DNA of 64,000 nucleotides from Stenopsyche tienmushanensis (lineage: Eukaryota > Arthropoda > Insecta > Trichoptera > Stenopsychidae). Under the pieces are notes generated by a model. The model saw nothing but the letters and a program-made list of their open reading frames with translations, made no database searches and had not been told where the DNA came from. The DNA is taken from contig WACJ01000059.1 in NCBI GenBank assembly GCA_008973525.1, positions 248,001-312,000 on the forward strand, read 5' to 3'. Position 1 is the stretch's first letter, and each line of letters begins with the position of its first letter. This document shows, piece after piece, positions 47,608 through 58,165 of the stretch. Position numbers and translations under genes: made by a program.

Positions 47608-48451
47608 CTAGGGAATCCAATCCCGAGCCAAAATTTCGATCCCGGGATTTCGGGATTGCATTAGACCAAGGTTGTCCAACCTTTTTTGTCTTGGGAGCTA
47701 CTTTTCAATTTAAAATTGTCTCGGGATCGACTTCTAATATGATCCTTATAGGAAATTTATTTAAGGTATTTCTTTTTTCTTTCTAAAAAACCTAAAACTC
47801 AAATTAGCAGAGAGACCATCTCGGGATCAGTCCCACAAGCATCGAGTGTTTCGTCATTTAGTCTGGATTTGATTTTGGAAGCCAAAGGCAACTTGCTTCC
47901 GAAAATGTACGCTCAGCCTTCACACTCGTTGGAGGTATCATCATCAGATATTAAAATGCTAGTTAAATATCTAAGTAAAATTCCTTTCTGCTGAGACACG
48001 GACTAAAACTCGCAAAATTCCCGATTTCCTGACAAATTATTTATTTCCGTCGCTGCAGATGAATACTTATACACTATAATACTTTGATGTGATTCGCAAT
48101 TATATTACGGAGGAATACAAAAATTCTGAACCCCGTATCTATTATATTTTATATCGGTATTCCCATTATTAGAGTCGAGGTGTAGTAAATACGTCACCGA
48201 TAGGGAAAGCTTAACATAACAACGTGAAAAACATATATATACGCTACTGTTTCCAAGCGTCCAGATTTTGGCGGAAATGTCTCAATTTAGTAGCCTTCGT
48301 CGTGCTGGTGAAGTGATTTTGACGATTTCTGTTAGATGAAAATTTCAATCCCGATATTTTCGGGATTACGTTTACTAATCCCGGGATTTATGTGCGCACC
48401 TGAAACTGTCTAGGTTCCCGGGATCCGAGATCCCAGGATTGGATTTCTTAG
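47608..48451. mobile_element. Non-autonomous DNA element with inverted ends (about 844 bp)
   Basis: The left end reads CTAGGGAATCCAATCCCGAG and the right end, reversed, CTAAGAAATCCAATCCTGGG: 20 positions with four differences. Just inside both ends lie several overlapping ATCCCGGGATT/AATCCCGAAAT words (47628-47660 and 48340-48440), a subterminal repeat pattern. No transposase coding is visible and no clear target duplication was found, so the superfamily is uncertain. A second hAT-like end (CAAGGTTGTCCAACC at 47667) occurs inside, suggesting a nested fragment. Confidence 0.65.
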
Positions 48452-48861
48452 TCGCAGCATCATATCGTAAATTTATGACCGTATGTCATATGATTGAAAA
48501 GGATTTAAGTTATAAATAAAATCAAAAGATTGATCTAAACATCTCAATATTTTTCATTAAGGCTTGGTAAGTATTGATATTTTCGATCGATCGTTTTGAT
48601 ACACTTTTAACCTAATTTTTTGCTTAAAAATATATAAATACAGATTAATTGGTGGCAATCGTTTAAATTAATTTTATATTTTACATAATTTCACTTTCGT
48701 ATACAAATAACCCTTTTCTAAATTAACCATAAAAACCATATAAGAACCTATACACCTAGAAAAATCTCATGTAGAGTTAAGCAAATATCTGATTACGAAT
48801 ATTTTTACTCAAAACAATAAATAGATAAGAATCGCTACTAACTTTTTCTTGTTATATTTAA

Positions 48862-49942
48862 GGTGTCATCTTACTTTGACGGCTCAAAAATTAGGCAATT
48901 TTTGACATTTTTTTCACAGCAAATACATCGTATAAAAAATGAGTTTTTTTAGGATTTATTATGGCACCCTTATATAATACTAAAAAAAATGTAATTAAAA
49001 AAATATATATTATAACGTTTTATTAAACATTATGTCAAAAAGATGGAAGTCCGCAGTGTTCATCGGTTTTTTTATTCAGGTAAAAAGTTAAAAAGATTCT
49101 TAATCTGTATGAATCTCGGTATTATATAACACTCAATTAATACTTTTTGTTTGAAGTAACAAAATGGCGCTGGTTTGTAGAAAAGTTTTCCCTTTTTGGA
49201 GGTGTTTTTAATGTAAAACGCACGACAAAATAAATATTTTGACCTGATTTAGCGAATTACCATAGCCATACATGTGTAAAATAAGCCCATAAAATTTTAG
49301 ACCAATCGGCGACTTGGTTTTTCGAAATTCTTTAAACACCACATGGCTCTTAAAAATTGTTAAACTTCCTTGTTGAGTGTGAAGGGATGCTAATACAAAT
49401 ATAACGATCTTATAGTTGGATGTGTCTATCATTCGCATCAAGAATCTACGCCTTCCGGATAGTGTGAACGCTAAGGAGCCTCATCAGTCTTAATTTTATG
49501 ATAGTATTTGGCCCAAATAGTATTTTTCATATTTTATATTGAGTCAGGATGTCAGCGGAGAGACTAACGCATAATATTTAGATAAATCTTCTATTAACTT
49601 ATTAGTTAGCTATTCGATTTGTGAAGCTCTTCGTACAGAGATTTTTCTTTTTGTGCACTTACTATCCACTTATTCACCTTTTTTTAAATCTGTTTTAACA
49701 TTTTTTGACTTAACTTGCTCCCTTTCTAGAACAAAGATAAGAAAGGTCAAACAAAAGCATATATAGGGGCAAATTTGTGACCACAGCGGTCTCAAATCCA
49801 TTGGGGCGCAATCTGGACGGAGTGATTGCTTCGAGCGCATTTCGCGAATTAACTGTATAGCATTGAAATAATTCGAATTTATTTACCAAAATTATGAATG
49901 ATATTTTTAGATTTTTTGGACGTGATAAAGTAAGATGACCCC
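48862..49942. mobile_element. Harbinger-like non-autonomous DNA transposon (1081 bp)
   Basis: Inverted ends GGTGTCATCTTACTTT (from 48862) and GGGGTCATCTTACTTT (reversed from 49942) differ at a single position. Each is flanked by TAA (48859-48861 and 49943-49945), and a 3-bp TWA-type duplication with GG-starting ends is the PIF/Harbinger pattern. No transposase frame remains; the 77-codon minus frame inside has no family character. The superfamily call rests on ends and duplication only. Other superfamilies with TA-rich targets remain possible. Confidence 0.72.
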
Positions 49943-52900
49943 TAAGTCATTAGAATTTATATTTTTATAGCCAAATAATAAAATTGTAATGTAATTTTTG
50001 AAAAAAAAATTTGGTAACCATAAAATAATTCACTTATATGTAGATAAAGTAAATAACATTGCGTCAAGAAAAAGTTCGAAATCCCATTTATAGAAGAGAT
50101 TTGTTCTGATAATAAAGAGGAAAAAAAGGCGTCTGTAACTAAAGTAATTAGGTAATGAGAGCTTTAAGAACGAAATACTAAAGCCGGATGACAGAAAAAA
50201 GGAAAGACAATCAGAAAGGGAGCCTAAAATGACCAAATAATGGCAAAAGAGCTTTTCTGTTCGGTAAATAATCTAAATATGTTTTTTAATGAACGAGAAT
50301 ACAATTTATCCATTCACGGAAGAGTAAAATTAAAATAAATACTTTCACCCTTATCTATAATATATTCATAAAGCGCGTATAATTATCGTGCTATTTCTTT
50401 ACATTGCAAATGCGTGACGTATATTTTTCTTTCCGTTATAAATGATTATAAACGCTTTTCCGCGCTTTCCCCTAATCATAAGAAAAATTTTCCAGCAGGC
50501 ACTGTGACACCTGATAAGCTCGACTTTATTATATATATTCGTTGAAAAGTTTTCCAATTACAACTGCGTTTTCCGGCCGTTTTTTCACGCCTCTCCCACC
50601 CACCGGTGCCCTCGCGGTCTCCACCTTTTTCATGTCTACAAATTGTAGGAAACAAAAGGAAAAATACGTCCACACATGGAGCAAACACTAACGTAGAATT
50701 AAAGTTGCATTATGGTGGATGTTATGAGTGACTAATGGTATTTTACAGACAACAAAATAATGTTTGTCTGCATTAGGGACGATCAATCATTCGAAACAAT
50801 TCTCCGATGCCGAAGACGTCTTTCGTCCTCCTTATGTGGCATTTGCGAGCGCCAATATAAATATGCAGAGTTGACAGGTGCTTTGTTGCATGACGAAGAC
50901 AATTTGTTGGATTTTTTTTTCATATCAACATAAAATCGATCTTATTGATTTTTGTAACAATTAGCCTTAAAATCATATATGATTTTGCTGCATTTAGAAA
51001 AAAATATGTATTTGATCATATATTATAACGTTGTGTGCAAGAGGTTTTTTCATGCAAATTCGGGATGGGTCGCGAAAAGGGACGAGCAACACAGCAGGAC
51101 GAAGGGTCTTAGGAAAATCGTCGGATATAAAATGCAATATCCTGTGTCGATGGGGAACCTTCCCGTGCAGTGGCGCCACAACGCGAGCGGATACGGCGTG
51201 AACTATTCGTCACCCTACACCCCTCCGGTATCATATCCACCCCCACGAGGATCCTGACCCTGCGACACGCGGGTATCGTCGCCATTCTTCCGGATGTCTA
51301 TTGCAATTTAAAAAAATATATAAATTTCTCTTAAAAATATATATATTTGGCAATCGTTTCTGATGATTCAATCAACATGCTTTATTATCCATCATTTTCT
51401 TTTCACTAAAATTTATACGTGGTTATGGTGAAAAATATATATATTATTTAATGTCGGCTTTTATAGGATCTTTCCTCCTTTAAAGTGCTCCAAAGAAATG
51501 TGTATGCATCAATCTGTCAATATTTGCTTTGATAATAATTTAGGTTGTATGAAATTTGGCTTTTGATACATTATGAAATATCCAGTGTTTGGATGATGTC
51601 GCCGAAAATTTGTGGATTTTTTTTCGCTGCAAAAAGGTAATTGGGGATTAAAAACACGGATGTGCCAAAAAAGGTGGAATATAGGGCAACCAAACACCCG
51701 AGGGGAATTATTGACCCGGTCTTCCGTCTTTCTCTGCACCATCAACGCGGAGACAATGCGGATACATCGGTCTCCCTCATCAGGATGCACCATAGTTACA
51801 CCCTCGGCTTCAGCAGGGCTGGGCAACCGGTGATTTGTGAGACCCTTGAGTGCTCTTTAGCGCTCACCGGTTACGAAAAATCGCTAATGGTCCAATTTTT
51901 TCGCCAAACTACGAAAATAAAACATCGCTAAATTACAGTCGATTAAAGCTGCTCGACGGTTTGTTCAATTCCTATGTCTATGAAGTAGAAAAATGAGCAT
52001 TTATTTTGTACGGTCTATGACATCATTATTCATGATCGATCGATGACTAAGTGTAATTTGACATTTTTGTATTGCCATTTCGAGGCAATTTATCAAAAAT
52101 TATGAATGAATTTGTTAAACTTAAAATTGACAACTAAATGAAATATTATTGTTTCCATATATTTGAAAATCTACAAGTTGATGTTTAAAACTAGATGGGA
52201 AAAGTCGAATTTTTGAGATGAAAAGTTTATTTGTCTGATTTGATTGCACTTCATGCAATCATTGTTTAAAGCTATCATTACCAATATCAATATTATATCA
52301 AGTAAAATAGCATAGATTTGTTAAATTAAATTCATATAATATGGAATGATCAAACAAATTTTTCTACAATTGAACATTAAATAATGTCAATCATCCGTCA
52401 TGATTATGGAAGGATATTGAACAGAATTATGAAGGCATTTTAAACATATTATCATTGTGTTGTTATATAGTTGACGATCGCTGTTTTCATGTGCAGGGAG
52501 AGCCCATGTTGCTCCGATAATATGGCTGAATCTGCAAAAGATTCTGAATATTTGATGCTTCAGTTTTATGCGACTTTCGTGTAGAATGATTCGTTGCACA
52601 GTTCTTGACTTTTTTTATTATCTTCATGGTTCCATCGGAAGAAAAGTGGGCCAATAAAGTTACATGGGAAAACAGTTAAAGCAACTCGCCTCCTTAAATT
52701 GATTGTGCTCCCGGAAGAAAAGTTTCCATTCTTTTTATGATCCGCTGGCTTGCTGCGAATACATTTGCTTAGTCTTTGTTCTTTTTTATCCCGAGTATCT
52801 TTTTGATGGGCTCTGATTGCTCGGATGTATTTCTGCAGCAATTTTGCATGTCGCTCCTTATGAAGAGGATTTTTCATAATTTCGCAGAATGCACGTACAT

Positions 52901-53435
52901 AGCTATCCCTACGCGAACTTAATGATGTTCACTTCAGGAAAAGGTTTTGTGGTAAATGAGGTTATCAAAATGGTAATTCCATTGTTACAATACAATAGAC
53001 CTTTTGTAAGAAAAAAATCTTTCTTTTAACAACGAAATTGTTTTGTACGTAACTTGATTATTTTGAGGGGAAAATCTGAAAAAGGGAACTTTAATGGACT
53101 CATATTCTTGAAAAATAATTAATTTTGAATAGCGATACTGATTTTTTTATCTTCTAAGTTTATTGTCATGTATGAAAATATTTAAAATGTATACGCAAAA
53201 GCGTGGTTTGTATGAATTTTAAGCGAATCTGATTTAGTGTTATCTTAAAATATAATATTTTACCATATACATACATTTTTTTTTAAATTCATACAATATT
53301 ATCGAATACTGAATTATTTTTCAATAGAATTTTGGATAGAATAAGATTATTTATTCTTTTAAGAAAATAAAAAAGCGGTAATTTTTTTAATCAATTCTTA
53401 ATTTAAACGACACTATAAACATTCGCATTAATATT
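49943..53435. other. Non-coding stretch with several GC-richer patches
   Basis: GC-richer patches lie at about 50460-50700, 50760-50900, 51050-51300 and 51640-51880. The third contains a short frame, MQYPVSMGNLPVQWRH, continuing through a Tyr/Pro-rich part to a stop at about 51257 (42 codons). It lacks splice signals that would join it to the host gene. The fourth includes CAGGGCTGGGCAACCGG at 51814, a hAT-type terminus without a partner end. The stretch 51900-53435 is mostly AT-rich, apart from a moderate patch at 52580-52880 with a lysine-rich minus frame of 103 codons and no family character. Confidence 0.35.
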
Positions 53436-53755
53436 TTGATTTGGTTCTAACAGTTCATAATAAATCACATCATAAATATCCCACAAAACACTTAAAAGTA
53501 TCTTTTAGAATGTAAATACACCTTTGATGTTGGAATTGGCTGCTTATTTTTATCTGTACACTGTCTTTTTCTTGCGACTTTATGTTAAATAATCCATTTT
53601 TCGTCACCTATTACCAAACGATCAAAAAATGACTCTCTTTCGAAGCATGATAAAAGAGAAGTGCAGAAGTTTATTCATTGCTGGCAATTAGATTTTAATA
53701 GCTCAAGCAGAACTCACTTCACAAAAATGCGCATGAACTTTTAGGACTGACCTAA
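53436..53755 (-). mobile_element. Mariner fragment, same family as 45522-46422
   Basis: The segment aligns with the interior and right end of the element at 45522: shared words include TTCTAACAGTTCA, ATATCCCAC, AAACACTTAAAAGT, TTGGCTGCTTAT, AGAGAAGTGCAGA and TTGCTGGCAATT. The terminal TGCGCATGAACTTTTAGGAC then meets TA at 53756. It retains about 95 bp missing from the other copy. On the minus strand this part reads FFDRLVIGDEKW, which includes the first catalytic Asp of mariner transposases. The opposite terminus is missing from this copy. Confidence 0.8.
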
Positions 53756-55369
53756 TACACTCCATAGATCAAGCATTTAGACTGTGAGAGGTAGTTGATT
53801 TGAATATAATTTGTATAAATATATGTTTTCTATTTTTATAGAGACTTATGCTCTTTATTATAAGCAAAGAATATATTTTTCTCAATATTTCCAATTTTTT
53901 TTTCGATATCAGCGCGGAATTAGTATCGTTATTTTGCTGAATTAAATAGGCCAATGAGACTGAGAATTATTCCAAGGATCGCCATCCATAATAAGAAAAT
54001 TTGCTCCTCAGTTCGCACATAAATTGCGTTAATTAGGTCAAGTGTTAATTTAAGTTCCTTTTTGCTTAAAAACACATGGATTCCCTCAGCTGCAGCCGTT
54101 TTTATCGTCTGTAGCTTCCTCGCTGAACATTGCATATTAAATTATCTTTTGTTATTCTGTTCACATTCAATTAACAGCATCGGACGCCCGATTCCATCCT
54201 CTTTTTTGTTCGCTCCTATTTTTTTAATTAATGCTAGTGGAGTCACATGCAGCGGACAGCAAAAACTTTCCGTGCGTAATTAGTACTAAGGCCGTAAGGA
54301 CCGGAAACTTCCGCTGGATCCTGAACGCTATCCCGGATGTTACTAAAAGGATTATCTAAAAACGTAATTTGTACGAGGGCTAATGAAAATACTTAACGAA
54401 GAAACGTTTTTATTGCGATTCCTCCAATTCTCCCGTCCGGCGTTGACTCAGGAATGGGGTATTGACAACTTCTTCCGACTTGAATCAATGGGGTCCACCA
54501 CGTCCTTTAATTGTGACGGTTTCGTCCCTGGAGGATGTACACAAATCAAGTTGTTCAATATTTATCCAATCATACTCGAGCCCAATTCCCAGATATAATC
54601 ATTGGCCTGCTGATCGCCAATTCGGACGTGGACCAATATCGAGAGCATATAGACACGTAAATATTTCAGACTTGATTGAGCGAAATAAGAATTCCCATTT
54701 GATAATCAGTTTTCATTAATCAATTTTTATAACATACAAACATCCTTCAAAAACGTATCCAATCTTGTATGTTTATTCAATGGTTCCAGTCAATGGGACA
54801 TACCGATGCAACGCTTTTAATATCACCGATCGATCATCTTAATCCAGGTTTCCAAAGATCTTAAATTTGGAATAAAGCTGCGACTATTAAAATAACCTTT
54901 TTGGGGCCGTTTACAAGACAATGGAAATCACAAATTGTAAAAGTTGCTAAAAATGTATTTAATGGAGATTGCCTACACTTAAAAATGTATATGACACCTA
55001 AATAACATTTTTTAATAATAATGATTGACTATATGTATATTAGAGTGGTCATTATTTTTTGACTTTAAAAAAAATGGGGCGGTTACCCCGTCGTATAATT
55101 TTCTGCCCTAAAAAAATTAATACGTGCTTTTTTTTAATTTTAGAAGTCGCTAGTTTCAGAAAAAAACTTTGTATGGCTACTTAACTATCAATTTATGTAT
55201 GTTTATTAGTCTATTTTGAAGTGGAATAGCATGCAGAAACACTCACTACTTCACTATAGTCAACCCTCCTCCCCTTCCTCTCTTTCTTAATTATTTCCTG
55301 CGGGTGCGTATTGAGATTGAGCCTTGTCCTGCTCCTCACTTCAAATTCAATCATTAATGAGAACACGCT
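53756..55369. other. Non-coding stretch with GC-richer patches near 54060-54680
   Basis: The patch around 54060-54680 is CpG-containing and mixed in complexity. Several short frames on both strands (60-85 codons) have no family character. At about 54815-54890 the words CGATCGATCATCTTAATCCAGG and TAAAGCTGCGACTATTAA mark a third, shorter member of the dispersed repeat seen at 15695 and 21115. The rest is AT-rich. Confidence 0.35.
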
Positions 55370-56060
55370 CTTTTTGTTTCCCCAATTATACGTATTTATT
55401 TCAACTTATTATAGCGTCCATAAGTAGTAATGGGAGTTTATTAATTAAAAATAAAATCAATATTTGGCTAATTGACCAAGCCACACCAAATCTACATCAG
55501 TCAAAGTTACCTTCTATTGGTGAAGTATTAAATTTATGTTTTAACACTACAGCTGTAAACACCGGCTTGAGAAATGGAGCTTGTGTTCTTCTGTAGCAGG
55601 GAGGAATTCCTGAAAAAGGAGTTTCATTCATGAGGCCTGCTGGTTTTCAATTTTTTTTTAATTTAAACATCAGTTTCAACTAACCAAAAAGGAAATGAAA
55701 GCAGTGAAACATATTTGTCTTTTTACAGTCGTGCTATATAAAATACTAGTTTCAAGCCCTTGTCGGATATTCAGCACTAAGAAACGACTTACAATTATTA
55801 AAAGACCTAGTATCCATTGAAAATATAAACCAAACAATCGCTAAAGCTGCCATGCAAAATATAATGAGTAATTTATGGTACTGTCTTTTGCATTTTTTTA
55901 AGACGAACTTTCATTTTAAGATAAAAAGTATGGTAGATGCACTAAAAATTGACGATTGCACAAAAAGAAAAAGCATTGATGTCGAACACATCACCGAAAA
56001 AAGCAAAGAAAACTTTGTGACAAGCAACTCTTTACGATTTTTCCAGCTACTTTAAAATAT
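55370..56060 (+). pseudogene. Possible transposon-derived coding remnant, unidentified family
   Basis: Plus-strand translation gives NIWLIDQATPNLHQSKLPSI followed by GEVLNLCFN (about 55460-55550). Further on it gives ALRNDLQLLKDLVSIEN and NIMSNLWYCLLHFF, then a lysine-rich EHITEKSKENFV (about 55770-56050). The first block resembles a motif (W-L-I/N-D...LPS...EVL) and the second an LWYL block that I remember together in uncharacterised arthropod transposon proteins. The frame is broken between them. The family could not be named, and a chance resemblance is possible. Confidence 0.35.
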
Positions 56061-56700
56061 AACTCAGTTTTTGAATAATGATGTTGAAAATGGGAGGATG
56101 ACTCTAATTTTAAGGCTGCAAAGAAAATATATTCTATTCTATAATTATTATAACTGCATCGATTTTACATCTTTCATTTCTTGTCGAATGCAAATCGAAA
56201 TAATATAACGGATTTATTTAACGTCTGGCCCTGTTTCAGGGAGAGTAATATAAAAAATCACCTCAAAATACCAATATTCATCTATATCTAACCAACTTAA
56301 ATATTTTAAATATATATCGGTGTGTTCTTCATATCAATCTTAAAAACATATTTCTTGATATTTGTTTTATTAATTTTAAATGAAATTAGATTAACAGGCT
56401 GGACTTAAGGGTTGATTTTGATAACTGACCCTTTGATAGCCATTGATTTTTGCATCCATAATTAGAGTAATGAACCTTCTTGTCTTCAGTTATTATGTCG
56501 CCTAAAAAATACCGCCCAGTACATGGCAAATATTTTTAATGGCGAGCTCTTTTGAGAAAATGATAACGCATTAAATTTCGAAAAAATCTTCACCTGGCGA
56601 AAATCAATCCATTGTAAATTGCGTTGGCAAATTTTAATTTTAAAAATCACAATTTAATCTTGATGAGTATAGTCACCGAAAAAGCACAGAACACGACTTG

Positions 56701-56740
56701 AAAGTGCAACAGTCAAAGTGTAACAGTCAAAGTGCAACTG
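56701..56740 (+). repeat. Short tandem repeat, 14-bp unit, 2.8 copies
   Basis: AAAGTGCAACAGTC, AAAGTGTAACAGTC and AAAGTGCAACTG follow one another head to tail, with one base difference between the first two units. It lies in AT-rich DNA with no associated gene. The next 110 bp is strongly TA-rich. Confidence 0.8.
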
Positions 56741-57985
56741 ATCTCCAAAAACAATCAGGAAATAAAACGAAAACCTTTTTGAGTTCTATTCATATTTATA
56801 ATGAAATTTATAATCATAAATATTATATATATTCATTTTTTTTATATTCATAATATATATGTATATAATGAGCAATATGTTTCAACAAAATACTCATATT
56901 CAACTCACAAACGAAGGCTCTGCGTTATTAAATGTTTGCATTAGTCGCGTCCACACACATGCCTCCATTTCGCCGGCTCCTCTGCGCGGTGTAGCCGCAT
57001 GCATATTTAAATCGAACTTGTTTGGTGTGCTGAATATTGAAATTGGAGACATGTTAATGTCGAATAAATGATGCATGATGATGGCCATATCTTTGACGTG
57101 AACATGAGCGATGGTACTGCGGCATGATTCAATTGTTGTATTCCGGTGTGTTTATAATGTATGCAGTTGTGCTCGGCGCAGTTAGGTAGAAAGATTCGGT
57201 CCATTATGGCGGACGAGCCGGCAAACCGAGTTAACTTGAGTGCATTAATTGCAATATTAGATTAATGCCACCGCTCACGAGAATTTGCGGCATACGAACT
57301 ACGCCGATTTATTGTGGAGCATCTAAATTAAGCGGCTGGAGTATGCAACTCCAATTATCACGTGGAAGACCAGCTCGCTTCGGTGAAAAATTATCTTACA
57401 TTCTCTAGTTAGTAACTAGCTAGTTAAATTCTTAATGAAGTTAGTTATTTTTTGAATATTTGATGTCTTATTAGAATTTTTGTTCATTAGCAATTGTTTG
57501 CTGAAATGTTTATGAAAATTAAATAAGTTAGGCAAACCGGAAAGTAATCAAAAAAATTATCATTTGGAAAACATTTTTATGGCAATAACAACATAAGTCA
57601 TCTATATGGAATAGTTTTAATTTAATTTTTTTCATCGTTTAGGCAATGTTTCCATCTTCAATAACTATGAAATTTTAAGACGTTTAAAAAAATATGTTTC
57701 TATATGCAAAATGAAGCATAGTGGTTTGCTGAAAGGTATTTTTTTGTTATTGGCCCAAAATTGTTATTTGTTTTATGAGCTCTTATTTCATTTGTGGTAA
57801 TGATCCTTTTTTTTGAAAATATTACAGAATACATTAATACCTATATCTAGCAATTCATATATTAAACAATCTTAATTATAAGTTATATTGTAGATATCAG
57901 TTTTATTTCCATTGATCTTCAGTTGCCACTTATCGAAAAATCTTAGGGGAGTTTTTAATATTCGTTGCAACTTATTTTTAATGCG
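56741..57985. other. AT-rich stretch with a GC-richer island (56930-57400)
   Basis: The island has CGCGTCC and CCGGCTCCTCTGCGCGG words, then GGCGGACGAGCCGGC and multiple ATTAAT/TTAAT cores (57190-57340), with no credible coding frame. It looks like another candidate conserved non-coding block. From 57410 on the DNA is AT-rich, with an inverted pair of TAACTAG words near 57405-57425. Confidence 0.32.
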
Positions 57986-57989
57986 TTAG

Positions 57990-58165
57990 TTAAAATAAAG
58001 CGAGATCGGAACCAGAAAGAACTGGAATATCATGAAGAAAGATGTTGAAAAGATAAGGTCCCAATATACTAACTTGCGGTACTCCGGTTGGGATGAAAAT
58101 TGAGCCTGACTTGTGGTGATTGACTATCACAGAAATTTTTCTATCTAGGATTTATCGGTCTTTAG
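57990..58165 (-). pseudogene. Jockey-like reverse-transcriptase remnant
   Basis: Reading the minus strand from 58165 gives LDRKISVIVNHHKSGSIF, PTGVPQVSILGPYLFNIFLH and DIPVLSGSDLALF. This is the conserved stretch of a LINE reverse transcriptase: the segment before motif 4, the GVPQGSxLGPxLFNI motif (with V for the usual G), and the run-up to the LALFADDT catalytic motif, which is cut off. Jockey and I-like LINEs share this order. No frame continues on either side, so only about 58 codons survive. It is unrelated to the R1-type element at 37039 by motif details (LFNI against LWNA). Confidence 0.8.
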
